The notes beneath the pieces were generated by a model. That model saw only the letters and a program-made list of their open reading frames with translations. It did no database searches and was not told where the DNA came from. The position numbers and the translations under genes were made by a program. From Corallium rubrum (lineage: Eukaryota; Cnidaria; Anthozoa; Scleralcyonacea; Coralliidae), in NCBI GenBank assembly GCA_964035015.1, contig OZ035997.1:61813785-61877784 (forward strand): 64,000 nucleotides of DNA, in the 5' to 3' direction. Below are positions 31,503 through 41,796 of this stretch, piece by piece (within the stretch, counting starts at the first letter, position 1; each line of letters opens with the position of its first letter).

Positions 31503-32990
31503 CTAAAATAGATCAAGAGGAGTTGATCTTATAGTGGCATTAAGAACTGGATTAAGTTTGGAGATTAGAAGGCTTTCACGTATAAGTAGATCATATTCAG
31601 AAATGCCAGATGAAAGTATTTTAAAGTCAGAGGAGGAGACAGTGTGTTTGAGGAGATGTTTATGTGCAAGTATACTTGACATAGTTGATACACAGCGATC
31701 CTTTCCAGTCAAAGGCGAGATACCCATATGCTCTGAGATACGTGTGTGAATATGTCGGCGTGTTTGGCCAACATACAATGCGCTACAGCATTGACACTTA
31801 AACAAATACACAACACGTGATCTCAGGTCAAATGGGATTTTGTCTTTGAAAGGAAAGAAACTAGAGAGACGGCAAGATGGACGGAAAACGACTCGTAGAG
31901 AGATATGTGGATAAGCAGAGGAGAGAATTTTATGGAGATGTGAGCGAATCTGTAGGCCATGATGACCGGTGAATGGAAGGCAGAAGTAGACAGTCTTTTT
32001 AGCACATGTGTGAACTAAGTCTTGCGAAGTGTAAACTTTGTCAAGGAAGGTCCTAATACAACTGTCCAAGAGTACTGCAGGATAGCCATTGAGAGAGAAT
32101 GTCTTTTTAAATCTTTCCATTTCAGAATGAAAAAATTCGTAAGAAGAGCAAATGTTGAAATAACGAGAAATAAGTGAGAGTAAGAGGCCTTTCTTGTACA
32201 TCATAGGAATAAAACTATCAAAGTTAGTAAATAATCCAGTGGAGGTACATTTGTGATGGACAGATGTTGAAAAAGATCCATTTGAACGCATTATGTTAAT
32301 GTCTAGGAAAGGAAGAGTTGAGTTACTTTCAAGTTCATGGGAGAATTCAATGTTAGGGTGTTTTGAATTAAGATAAGAGAGAAATGGAAGGATGTGGTCA
32401 CGTGATTTGAATATCAAAAAGCAGTCATCAACGTAACGGCGATAGAAAAGAGGTTTGAAGTGAGTAGGGCAATCAGCCAACCAAGATTTTTCATGAAAAG
32501 AAAGAAAAATATTTGCAAAAAATGGACCAAGTGGTGAACCCATCGCAACGCCATCAATCTGTTTATATAAAACACCATTGAATAAGAAATGACAGTTTTT
32601 CACAGATAAATTTAAAAGTTGAGTAAACTGGTCACGTGAGAAACCATGAAAGCGAAAGGCATTAGAGAAACATTTATCTACGATTATATTAATGGTTTCA
32701 TCAAGTGGTATATTAGTGAAAAGCGATTTAATATCAAAGCTTGCCATCACAATATGGTTAGTGTTAAAGGGTAGGTCACGCAATTCCTTAACAAAAGAAA
32801 AGGTGTCAGTAATGGTAAAGCTATTGTTAGAAATAGGACGAAGGAGCGCAACAAGAAATTTAGCAAGTTTGTAACAGTGAGTACCTACAGCAGAGATTAT
32901 TGGTCTAAGTGGAAAGTTAGGTTTATGAACTTTAGGTAGGCCATATAATATACCTGGTCGAGAACCAACAGGAGAAAGTTCCTCATACAA
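31503..32990 (-). CDS. Penelope-like reverse transcriptase with GIY-YIG endonuclease (5'-truncated, otherwise open)
   Basis: 495 uninterrupted residues. RT landmarks: FDIKSLFTNIPLDETI, DGVAMGSPLGPFFANIF, the catalytic YVDD in FYRRYVDDCFLIF (about residue 188) and LPFLDINI. The C-terminal GIY-YIG nuclease has CSALYVGQTRRHIHTRISEH (about 402-421) with the Tyr, Gly, Arg and Glu positions, preceded by a Cys-rich linker (FKCQCC). These enzymes nick target DNA and copy the element RNA. Compared with the plus-strand copy it lacks the N-terminal RT0 segment and the MKELKNDE region, so the M at 32990 is only the first available Met of a truncated copy, probably not a real start. Confidence 0.85.
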   Translation of the reverse strand: MYEELSPVGSRPGILYGLPKVHKPNFPLRPIISAVGTHCYKLAKFLVALLRPISNNSFTITDTFSFVKELRDLPFNTNHIVMASFDIKSLFTNIPLDETINIIVDKCFSNAFRFHGFSRDQFTQLLNLSVKNCHFLFNGVLYKQIDGVAMGSPLGPFFANIFLSFHEKSWLADCPTHFKPLFYRRYVDDCFLIFKSRDHILPFLSYLNSKHPNIEFSHELESNSTLPFLDINIMRSNGSFSTSVHHKCTSTGLFTNFDSFIPMMYKKGLLLSLISRYFNICSSYEFFHSEMERFKKTFSLNGYPAVLLDSCIRTFLDKVYTSQDLVHTCAKKTVYFCLPFTGHHGLQIRSHLHKILSSAYPHISLRVVFRPSCRLSSFFPFKDKIPFDLRSRVVYLFKCQCCSALYVGQTRRHIHTRISEHMGISPLTGKDRCVSTMSSILAHKHLLKHTVSSSDFKILSSGISEYDLLIRESLLISKLNPVLNATIRSTPLDLF

Positions 32991-33009
32991 ATGTTCAGAT
33001 ATTATTTCA

Positions 33010-34785
33010 TCCTTTTAGACATTGGGTTGACGGGCTACAAAACCTACATACCGCCGAAATCTATCTTCTCGGATGACGAACTGAATGCCATTAAATCTCT
33101 CCAGAACGATAAGAACATTTATCTCATCAAACCAGACAAAGGAAATGGCGTTGTCATCATAAACCGGAACGATTACAACTCAAGAATGCAAAACATCCTC
33201 TTACGAAATCCAATCCTTACAAAGAAACTGTCCGCCGAGAAGAGAAAGTTCGCCAATTATTGAAAGAACTCAAAAATGATGAAATAATATCTGAACATTT
33301 GTATGAGGAACTTTCTCCTGTTGGTTCTCGACCAGGTATATTATATGGCCTACCTAAAGTTCATAAACCTAACTTTCCACTTAAACCAATAATCTCTGCT
33401 GTAGGTACTCACTGTTACAAACTTGCTAAATTTCTTGTTGCGCTCCTTCGTCCTATTTCTAACAATAGCTTTACCATTACTGACACCTTTTCTTTTGTTA
33501 AGGAATTGCGTGACCTACCCTTTAACACTAACCATATTGTGATGGCAAGCTTTGATATTAAATCGCTTTTCACTAATATACCACTTGATGAAACCATTAA
33601 TATAATCGTAGATAAATGTTTCTCTAATGCCTTTCGCTTTCATGGTTTCTCACGTGACCAGTTTACTCAACTTTTAAATTTATCTGTGAAAAACTGTCAT
33701 TTCTTATTCAATGGTGTTTTATATAAACAGATTGATGGCGTTGCGATGGGTTCACCACTTGGTCCATTTTTTGCAAATATTTTTCTTTCTTTTCATGAAA
33801 AATCTTGGTTGGCTGATTGCCCTACTCACTTCAAACCTCTTTTCTATCGCCGTTACGTTGATGACTGCTTTTTGATATTCAAATCACGTGACCACATCCT
33901 TCCATTTCTCTCTTATCTTAATTCAAAACACCCTAACATTGAATTCACCCATGAACTTGAAAGTAACTCAACTCTTCCTTTCCTAGACATTAACATAATG
34001 CGTTCAAATGGATCTTTTTCAACATCTGTCCATCACAAATGTACCTCCACTGGATTATTTACTAACTTTGATAGTTTTATTCCTATGATGTACAAGAAAG
34101 GCTCTTACTCTCACTTATTTCTCGTTATTTCAACATTTGCTCTTCTTACGAATTTTTTCATTCTGAAATGGAAAGATTTAAAAAGACATTCTCTCTCAAT
34201 GGCTATCCTGCAGTACTCTTGGACAGTTGTATTAGGACCTTCCTTGACAAAGTTTACACTTCGCAAGACTTAGTTCACACATGTGCTAAAAAGACTGTCT
34301 ACTTCTGCCTTCCATTCACCGGTCATCATGGCCTACAGATTCGCTCACATCTCCATAAAATTCTCTCCTCTGCTTATCCACATATCTCTCTACGAGTCGT
34401 TTTCCGTCCATCTTGCCGTCTCTCTAGTTTCTTTCCTTTCAAAGACAAAATCCCATTTGACCTGAGATCACGTGTTGTGTATTTGTTTAAGTGTCAATGC
34501 TGTAGCGCATTGTATGTTGGCCAAACACGCCGACATATTCACACACGTATCTCAGAGCATATGGGTATCTCGCCTTTGACTGGAAAGGATCGCTGTGTAT
34601 CAACTATGTCAAGTATACTTGCACATAAACATCTCCTCAAACACACTGTCTCCTCCTCTGACTTTAAAATACTTTCATCTGGCATTTCTGAATATGATCT
34701 ACTTATACGTGAAAGCCTTCTAATCTCCAAACTTAATCCAGTTCTTAATGCCACTATAAGATCAACTCCTCTTGATCTATTTTAG
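33010..34785 (+). pseudogene. Penelope-like reverse transcriptase / GIY-YIG, longer copy with two frameshifts
   Basis: Begins with N-terminal Penelope sequence (SDDELNAIKSLQND, KPDKGNGVVIINRNDY) missing from the minus copy. The frame shifts near 33262, where the next frame (33260-34273) resumes with the shared RT domain including YVDD near 33850. A second shift near 34101 results from loss of one C in GGCCTC compared with the minus copy; the GIY-YIG part continues in the frame 34168-34785. Apart from these indels the protein sequence is almost identical to the minus copy, implying the two arms are recent or kept alike. Confidence 0.85.
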
Positions 34786-34935
34786 TATGTTGTCTGTTAT
34801 TGATATTCAATCTCTGTTGTCTGTTCTTGATGTTCATTTGTCCGTTTGAACTTTAAATTTTGTAACCGTTCTTGTAATTTTAAACCAGTATATCTTTGTA
34901 GTATATATAGTGAACCAACTGTAATATAGTTTAAA

Positions 34936-34975
34936 TGCTCTGAAGATGTTGTGATGTAACAACGAAACGTCAGTA
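34936..34975 (+). ncRNA. hammerhead-like ribozyme motif of the right Penelope unit
   Basis: CTGAAGA at 34940-34946, stem II GTTGT/ACAAC, GAAAC at 34964-34968 and GTC at 34969-34971. Flanking GCT and AGT can pair as stem I. Stem III is minimal (ACGU), which in known cases favours action as a dimer; here the paired inverted copy could supply the partner only in antisense, so tandem transcripts would be needed. Confidence 0.55.
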
Positions 34976-35476
34976 AATAAATTTTCTTTTCTTTTTATTA
35001 TGTCTTGTTTCAAAGTCATTTGCTGGGCTCTGATATTCATTTTTAAATACTACAACTGATTTGAAAGAAATCAAGTGAGGATTCAAACTTGAAAATGCTG
35101 CCTTGCAAACTATGCAATACAACTTTTTATTAAATACAATATATTATCGGCTATTGCTGCATGTACATTTTCCCATAGCATGTGGGCTCAGATTTAGATG
35201 GAAATATTAATTTGAAGATTCTGATGGCTACCGATCATTTCGGCTGTAAACAGAAGTCTATATACAATAAATTAAAGTAGAGTTATTCTCTAAAATGTCT
35301 TATTGACCCATTTCTTACCCAAATTTCAAATTACAAAAGGTTTAATCGTCTAGACAGGCCTGTACACTAAATAACTTCGGTTTATATTATTTCTGAATCC
35401 ACAGTCTACAACAATGTAAACAATACAGCGGTAAACACCATGGGAACCCCTAGCAACAGTGCTGAGTGCATTTATA

Positions 35477-35771
35477 ATGGCGGACAAGAAGTTATCAAGC
35501 AAAATTTGGACTGTTTACGCTAATTTTGGTAATCATCTTGGTGTTTGATGGATTAAATTGCAGCTCTAAAACTGTATATTTTAAGCCATTTTGGGAACCT
35601 GTTCTTAGATGTAGAAATGTCGTTAAAAGTTTGGCAAAACAAAGTATCGTTCTCGATCAATGTATTCAGACGTGCACATGGAAGACTTATTATCTAGTCA
35701 AAATCGTTGCTGAGAAAAGTGTACTTCAACAAGTCGTAAGCGATTTAACAGACGCCAATACACAGAGGTAA
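35477..35771 (+). pseudogene. possible first exon of a secreted/membrane protein, unknown, one frameshift
   Basis: ATGGCGGACAAGAAG at 35477 in a good start context; its frame ends after about 23 codons, but the next frame holds a hydrophobic run (LFTLILVIILVF) followed by an 80-residue Cys-containing stretch (CSSKTVYFKPFWEP, CRNVVKSL, CIQTCTWKTYYLVK) up to a GTAAGA donor-like site at 35768. One small indel would join start, signal-like helix and the rest. It lies in the part of Helitron 1 with no evident counterpart in Helitron 2, so it may be a captured host exon. Product not recognised. Confidence 0.3.
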
Positions 35772-35965
35772 GAGATAAATATAAGCGTCTAGAGAACTCG
35801 TTTAGGCTAGACGAGTTGTTACTTGAAAGTGTATATTGTCAATTTCCCCTATCAAATCTATTACAATCCGCCATCTTAAATTTAGTTTTTGTGAACCTTA
35901 CTGTCCTCGATTTCTCGCCATGATGGTTTTATGATATTACTGTTAGGATTAGAGTTACAAGGTTA

Positions 35966-36037
<72 letters not shown>
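35966..36037. repeat. (AT)n microsatellite
   Basis: About 35 uninterrupted AT units, 55 bp before the Helitron 3' hairpin region. Confidence 0.95.
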
Positions 36038-36038
<1 letters not shown>

Positions 36039-36289
36039 CATTAATAAAACCATTATTATGTTTGCCACAACATGCTATGACTGCGACGCGCGGGCGAGGG
36101 CGTTGCGTTCACGTATTTCTAGTAGTCTGGGTACAAAGGTGGGTGGAGGAAATGCTTGTGGACGGACCCCGGTGTTTTGAAAAACCTTGGTCATCCAGGA
36201 TGGGGGCTTCTGACTGGTGCAGCTTGAGTCATTCTGTCAATCTGCAAGCATTCCCTTTGTTGGTACATCTATTCAGTGACTTCCGTTTT

Positions 36290-38104
36290 TATGGACAGTG
36301 CCTTTTACAAAAAAATGGCATTCTTTGTCTTTCATAATATTGGCTATAACTCTTAAATATACTACCAGTTCCTTGGTAGCCAGACTTCTTGCGCTTTATA
36401 CAAGTGAGCATTTGGTGGTTTTCCATGTTTACCAGTGACGTCTGTTATCAAACAGAAAAAAAATTTCCAACAAAATGAATAAAAAGCCAGGCGAAAATGC
36501 AATCCAAGTCAGCACACTTCGTATTTACAAGTAGTCATATTCCGCTTTTTCATATGCTTCCGCTCAATTGAGTCACCAGCGGATAGAGATCTCTTCCAGC
36601 TTGATCTCGATGCCATGAGCAACTGGTCACAGTCCCGGCAAATGAAATTTAATGTGTCTAAAACTCTCTTACTAAGGATATCCCGAAAACGTACTCAATC
36701 TAGTCATTCCTATTACCTCAACAACGAATTAGTTAAAAGTGTAACAAATCAAACCGACTTGGGTGTGGTCATCAGCAATGACCTTAAGTGGTCCCCCCCC
36801 CTATTGCTAAATGTGTTGCTAAAGCTAATCGTATGCTTGGGTTTCTCCGCAGGAGCTGTACTCAAATGTCAAATGTCCGTTGCTGTCGTCTACTCTATTT
36901 AGCGCTCGTCCGTTCTGACTTGTCTTACGGTAGTGAAATCTGGGCTCCTCAGGACAAGTCACGTGACTTATCACTTCTCGAGGGTGTTCAGAGACGAGCC
37001 ACGAAATTCGTACTCCAAGATTATGAATTGTCTTAGACTGACCGTTTCTTCCATCCGCTCGTCTCGCACTCGTTCAAGTCAAAACAACTTGCTTCAAGCC
37101 AATCCTTGTAGGACTTCTCTTTTTAGAAATTCTTTTTTCAACAGAATTGTCCTTCTCTGGAACAATCTCTCTCCGATAGTTCGTAACAGTACTTCTGTTT
37201 CCATTTTTAAACATCAACTTTATATTCACTACTCTTCTAAGTTAGACTCCAATTTCGATGTTAATAGACTGTGCATCTGGAAAAGTTTCTGTTCTAAATG
37301 TCCTTCTTTCAATCCAAGTTGTTGCTCTTAAATCTTTATTCTTATGTAATATGTGTATTAGTTGTTTTTTTGTTTTTTTTTATCGTGTGTTTACTTAACG
37401 TTTATTATGTAATTTTTTAGTTGGGTTGGTCTTCACATGGGACTCGTGTCCTGTTGATCATTCCTTCAATCATGTTCAAGTATTGCACGCTTTATTTACT
37501 GTATATTTGCATTCTTGCATGGTTGTAAAGTTAATAAATAAATATTAAGTGTTCGTCGCTGACTATTAAATAATAGGTTATCGAAGAAGAAACAAAGCAA
37601 AAAATCGCACACAGAGCTGAAATACTTCGACGTTTACGAAACAGAAGAAAAAGCGAAGAAATTAAGTTGGTCAAACCGGTTGTTTTCGCGCCAAAGACTT
37701 CAATGTTTTAAATTGGTTGAGAAATAGAACTCTTGAGTCTTGATCAAATCGTGCGTGAAGAGACGTGGTAGTTCAAACATGATATTTGAATCCAGAAGAT
37801 TCCGATAGGAGCCGATTGCAGTTCTGCCAGTTGGGAAGAGTGAATGACTGTGGACGTAGTTACTTCAAACGGAATCTATGTATGTATGTAAGTAACCTAC
37901 CTTTCAAATGTGTAAAATCTCAAATAGTTATCAGAGCCGTCTTCATTTAACTAAATGCTTCAAGGCTCCTATTCGAAGGAAGCGGTCGCCATCTTCCAAA
38001 TTATTATGTGCAACTAAACTCCCAGCATGCTTTGCTTTAATGCATCAGGTCTATTCGAGGGGCTCTATATCCCACCCATAGAGCACGAGTGACCATTTTC
38101 TAAT
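36290..38104 (-). repeat. right inverted arm of SWIM-YqaJ element 2
   Basis: Reverse complement of about 20290-21500, including the start of the SWIM gene (for example GTTTACAAGTAGTCAT-like bases at 36523-36540) and the outer end. It lacks the fold-back present in the left arm, and a further stretch of about 190 bp near 20655-20815, and is itself split by a LINE fragment. Confidence 0.8.
36542..37546 (+). mobile_element. 5'-truncated LINE fragment inserted in the right arm
   Basis: Encodes the end of an RT and its C-terminus over several frames: MSNWSQSRQMKFNVSKT (about 36615), TDLGVVISNDLKWS, CRLLYLALVRSDLSYGSEIW (about 36890) and LWNNLSPIVRNSTSVSIFK (about 37170), with the 3' end in TTAATAAATAAATATT. 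Comparison with the intact left arm (21189 region) shows the insertion precisely, with ATATT on both sides. The C-run at 36791 marks one frameshift. It is of the CR1/L2/jockey-like type. Confidence 0.8.
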
Positions 38105-38221
38105 AGTGTATAGAGAATGGTTGCTACTACGAAGAAGTTTCAATTTTAACTATAAATGTTGGGTTGTTTTTTTTCGTGTAACACGTTTACCGGAGAATTT
38201 ACCCTATATAGACTACAGTAA

Positions 38222-38380
38222 TGATTCTATTGAATTCATTAGTGACTTTATTGAATTCATTAGTGACTTTATTGAATTCATTAGTGACTTTATTGAATTC
38301 ATTAGTGACTTTATTGAAATCATTAGTGACTTTATTGAATTCATTAGTGACTCTATTGAATTGATTGGTGACTCTATATA
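38222..38380. repeat. 21-bp minisatellite, about 7-8 units
   Basis: Unit TTATTGAATTCATTAGTGAC plus one T, tandem and nearly exact in the middle, decaying at both edges. The unit length is a multiple of three, so it stays open in frame; no protein is implied. It lies about 120 bp outside element 2. Confidence 0.95.
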
Positions 38381-38729
38381 GCTCACTGTGCTATGTCAAA
38401 AGAAAACAAAAGATCTTTGCAGTGGACTCTATATGGAGCACACTAGTATGTCTAATCTTGATGGATCACAACGCTATTTAATATAGAGCGTTGAAATACT
38501 CGATCGGGATTGGCTGAGTGAGTGCAACAATTCTATAATTCAAACTAGTGGCAGTTGCCGCGAGAGAAATATTTATCGGCATTTCTCCTACCTGGGTTTT
38601 ACAACAGCTGCTGAAAAACTGGTATTGACAAACGGCAGAAAATTGAGTTGTTTTTGAAAACAAAATATTTTCTAAAGTTAGTTTTAGTTGTTTTGCTGTA
38701 CAACTTGTCGTAAGTATAGTCAAACTGAG

Positions 38730-38860
38730 CAAACTCCGAGTTCCTGACTCAAACCTACAACCTTGCAACAAGTGCTAGGTGGACGCTCTAACCAATGGCA
38801 CTAGCACGTTCGGCTAGCACACGCAAGGATGTGGGTTCGAGTCCCGTCTGCGTCGGGAGC
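38730..38860. repeat. tRNA-like SINE pieces in opposite orientations
   Basis: Minus strand: CATTGGTTAGAGCGTCC (A-box) and AGGTTTGAGTC (B-box) at about 38812 to 38747. Plus strand: TGTGGGTTCGAGTCCCGTC at about 38830, a strong B-box with T-arm. The two do not make one tRNA, so these look like juxtaposed halves of tRNA-derived SINEs. Confidence 0.5.
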
Positions 38861-39017
38861 TCAAAATTTTTTGAATTTGATTACTTACTACAGGTTGTGC
38901 AGCAAAACAATTAAAGCTTTACACAGCTAGAAATATTTTTTCTTTTACATACATTTACTGCACATCTACTGCTTTCTCTCTCTCAACATTAAATTGTCGT
39001 AACTTGATAAAATTTAG

Positions 39018-41730
39018 GTATGCGTGTCTGTGTCTGCGTGTCTGCGTTACTGCGTGTCTACGTAACTGCATGTTTGCGTGTCTGTGTGTCTGCGTGTCTG
39101 TGTGTCTGCGTGTCTGTGTATCTGCGTGTCTGCGTATCTGCGTGTTTGCGTGTCTGTGTGTCTGTGTATCTGTGTGTCTGTGTGTCTGAGTGTCTGCGTG
39201 TCTGCGTGTCGGCGTGTCTGCGTGTCTGCGTGTCTGCGTGTCTGCGTGTCTGCGTGTCTGCGTGTCTGCGTGTCTGCGTGTCTGCGTGTCTGCGTGTCTG
39301 CGTGTCTGCGTGTCTGCGTGTCTGCGTGTCTGCGTGCCTGCGTGCCTGCGTGTCTGCGTGTCTGCGTGTCTGCGTGTCTGCGTGTCTGCGTGTCTGTGTG
39401 TCTGTGTGTCGGCGTGTCTGTGTGTCTGTGTGTCTGTGTGTCTGTGTGTCTGTGTGTCTGTGTGTCTGTGTGTCTGTGTGTCTGTGTGTCTGTGTGTCTG
39501 TGTGTCTGTGTGTCTGTGTGTCTGTGTGTCTGTGTGTCTGTGTGTCTGTGTGTCTGTGTGTCTGTGTGTCTGTGTGTCTGTGTGTCTGTGTGTCTGTGTG
39601 TCTGTGTGTCTGTGTGTCTGTGTGTCTGTGTGTCTGTGTGTCTGTGTGTCGGCGTGTCTGTGTGTCTGTGTGTCTGTGTGTCTGTGTGTCTGTGTGTCTG
39701 TGTGTCTGTGTGTCTGTGTGTCTGTGTGTCTGTGTGTCTGTGTGTCTGTGTGTCTGTGTGTCTGTGTGTCTGTGTGTCTGTGTGTCTGTGTGTCTGTGTG
39801 TCTGTGTGTCTGTGTGTCTGTGTGTCTGTGTGTCTGTGTGTCTGTGTGTCTGTGTGTCTGTGTGTCTGTGTGTCTGTGTGTCTGTGTGTCTGTGTGTCTG
39901 TGTGTCTGTGTGTCTGTGTGTCTGTGTGTCTGTGTGTCTGTGTGTCTGTGTGTCTGTGTGTCTGTGTGTCTGTGTGTCTGTGTGTCTGTGTGTCTGTGTG
40001 TCTGTGTGTCTGTGTGTCTGTGTGTCTGTGTGTCTGTGTGTCTGTGTGTCTGTGTGTCTGTGTGTCTGTGTGTCTGTGTGTCTGTGTGTCTGTGTGTCTG
40101 TGTGTCTGTGTGTCTGTGTGTCTGTGTGTCTGTGTGTCTGTGTGTCTGTGTGTCTGTGTGTCTGTGTGTCTGTGTGTCTGTGTGTCTGTGTGTCTGTGTG
40201 TCTGTGTGTCTGTGTGTCTGCGTGTCTGCGTGTCTGCGTGTCTGCGTGTCTGCGTGTCTGCGTGTCTGCGTGTCTGCGTGTCTGCGTGCCTGCGTGCCTG
40301 CGTGCCTGCGTGTCTGCGTGTCTGCGTGTCTGCGTGTCTGCGTGTCTGCGTGTCTGCGTGTCTGTGTGTCTGCGTGTCTGTGTGTCTGTGTGTCTGTGTG
40401 TCTGTGTGTCTGTGTGTCTGTGTGTCTGTGTGTCTGTGTGTCTGTGTGTCTGTGTGTCTGTGTGTCTGTGTGTCTGTGTGTCTGTGTGTCTGTGTGTCTG
40501 TGTGTCTGTGTGTCTGTGTGTCTGTGTGTCTGTGTGTCTGTGTGTCTGTGTGTCTGTGTGTCTGTGTGTCTGTGTGTCTGTGTGTCGGCGTGTCTGTGTG
40601 TCTGTGTGTCTGTGTGTCTGTGTGTCTGTGTGTCTGTGTGTCTGTGTGTCTGTGTGTCTGTGTGTCTGTGTGTCTGTGTGTCTGTGTGTCTGTGTGTCTG
40701 TGTGTCTGTGTGTCTGTGTGTCTGTGTGTCTGTGTGTCTGTGTGTCTGTGTGTCTGTGTGTCTGTGTGTCTGTGTGTCTGTGTGTCTGTGTGTCTGTGTG
40801 TCTGTGTGTCTGTGTGTCTGTGTGTCTGTGTGTCTGTGTGTCTGTGTGTCTGTGTGTCTGTGTGTCTGTGTGTCTGTGTGTCTGTGTGTCTGTGTGTCTG
40901 TGTGTCTGTGTGTCTGTGTGTCTGTGTGTCTGTGTGTCTGTGTGTCTGTGTGTCTGTGTGTCTGTGTGTCTGTGTGTCTGTGTGTCTGTGTGTCTGTGTG
41001 TCTGTGTGTCTGTGTGTCTGTGTGTCTGTGTGTCTGTGTGTCTGTGTGTCTGTGTGTCTGTGTGTCTGTGTGTCTGTGTGTCTGTGTGTCTGTGTGTCTG
41101 TGTGTCTGTGTGTCTGTGTGTCTGTGTGTCTGTGTGTCTGTGTGTCTGTGTGTCTGTGTGTCTGTGTGTCTGTGTGTCTGTGTGTCTGTGTGTCTGTGTG
41201 TCTGTGTGTCTGTGTGTCTGTGTGTCTGTGTGTCTGTGTGTCTGTGTGTCTGTGTGTCTGTGTGTCTGTGTGTCTGTGTGTCTGTGTGTCTGTGTGTCTG
41301 TGTGTCTGTGTGTCTGTGTGTCTGTCTGTGTGTCTGTGTGTCTGTGTGTCTGTGTGTCTGTGTGTCTGTGTGTCTGTGTGTCTGTGTGTCTGTGTGTCTG
41401 TGTGCCTGTGTGCCTGTGTGCCTGTGTGCCTGTGTGCCTGTGTGCCTGTGTGCCTGTGTGCTTGTGTGCCTGTGTGCCTGTGTGCCTGTGTGCCTGTGTG
41501 TCTGTGTGTCTGTGTGTCTGTGTGTCTGTGTGTCTGTGTGTCTGTGTGTCTGTGTGTCTGTGTGTCTGTGTGTCTGTGTGTCTCTGTGTCTGTGTATCTG
41601 TATGTCTGTGTGCCATGCAATGTGTCTGTGTATCGTAAGTCTGTGTGCCTGTGCAGTGTGTCTGTGTGCATGTGCGTCGATGTGTCTGTGTGTCGATGTG
41701 TCTGTGTGTCGATGTGTCTGTGTGTTTTTT
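39018..41730. repeat. 2.7 kb octanucleotide satellite (TGTGTCTG family)
   Basis: About 330 units of an 8-mer, in blocks: mixed TGCGTCTG near the left edge, TGCG-rich at 39180-39390, TGTG-rich to 40215, TGCG-rich again at 40216-40375, TGTG-rich to 41400, then TGCCTGTG at 41400-41500 and a degenerate right edge. Single TCGGCGTG variants occur near 39410, 39650 and 40585. The TGCC variants recur at about 39336 and 40287 in the same setting, implying a segmental duplication of about 0.95 kb within the array. One missing pair near 41322 breaks phase. Because 8 and 3 are coprime and no stop is formed, most frames are open; none should be read as genes. Confidence 0.98.
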
Positions 41731-41796
41731 ACGTCGTCTGTCTTTATGCATGCCTTAGTAACGTGTTAAGTTATTAATGGCGGGATGATACTTCTT

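Larger units (their letters stand above)
31198..35044. mobile_element. Penelope-like elements, head-to-head inverted pair
   Basis: The left unit (31198 to about 33010, minus) and right unit (about 33013-35044, plus) are near-identical inverted copies over about 1.78 kb, with about 260 bp of extra 5' sequence only in the right unit. Both encode RT plus GIY-YIG endonuclease. Both outer ends carry the same hammerhead-like motif. ACTACAACTG with a preceding AAATA-type stretch flanks the pair directly (31182-31197 and 35045-35058), so the pair inserted as one unit. It interrupts Helitron 1. Confidence 0.85.
22504..36122 (+). mobile_element. Helitron 1 (autonomous-type, degraded)
   Basis: 5' end TCCCCGAGCCCGGGCG at 22504; 3' end with GCGGGCGAGGGC and ACGTATTTCTAG finishing at 36122, followed by T. 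It carries a Rep-helicase gene (22873-27921) and about 3.3 kb of downstream sequence homologous in reverse to 47.2-52.1 kb of Helitron 2. It is interrupted at 31198-35044 by a Penelope-like pair. Helitrons move by rolling-circle replication and leave no target duplication. It sits inside the SWIM-YqaJ gene of element 2. Confidence 0.85.
20287..38104. mobile_element. SWIM-YqaJ element 2, with inverted arms, split by Helitron 1
   Basis: The left arm (about 20290-21560) is matched in reverse by about 36290-38100. Ends are TTAGGGAAGGGTCACGTG on the left and, complemented, TTAGAAAATGGTCACTCGTG on the right, both followed by GCTCTATGGG and a GATATAGAG stretch. The plus-strand gene in the left arm is a SWIM-YqaJ pseudogene; the right arm repeats only its 5' part. 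This is the same plan as element 1 (6867-10505) with different sequence, so a family trait rather than an accident. Helitron 1 fills 22504-36122, a fold-back lies in the left arm and a LINE fragment in the right arm. I found no clear target duplication at these estimated ends. Confidence 0.7.

Noticed and set aside
35523..35771. Non-ATG start frame as a complete small protein
   Set aside because: It begins at TTG and ends at a splice-donor-like site; better explained as part of a broken exon from 35477.
38222..38380. Regular 21-bp repeats as a CRISPR array
   Set aside because: No spacers between units; it is a plain tandem minisatellite in a eukaryotic context.
38730..38860. Functional tRNA gene
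   Set aside because: A-box and B-box on the minus strand do not combine with the strong plus-strand B-box into one cloverleaf; more likely SINE halves.
39020..41777. Five very long open frames of 859-899 codons on both strands
   Set aside because: All lie in the octanucleotide array; an 8-bp repeat without stops is open in every frame. The repetitive Cys/Val and His/Thr/Asp products are arithmetic.
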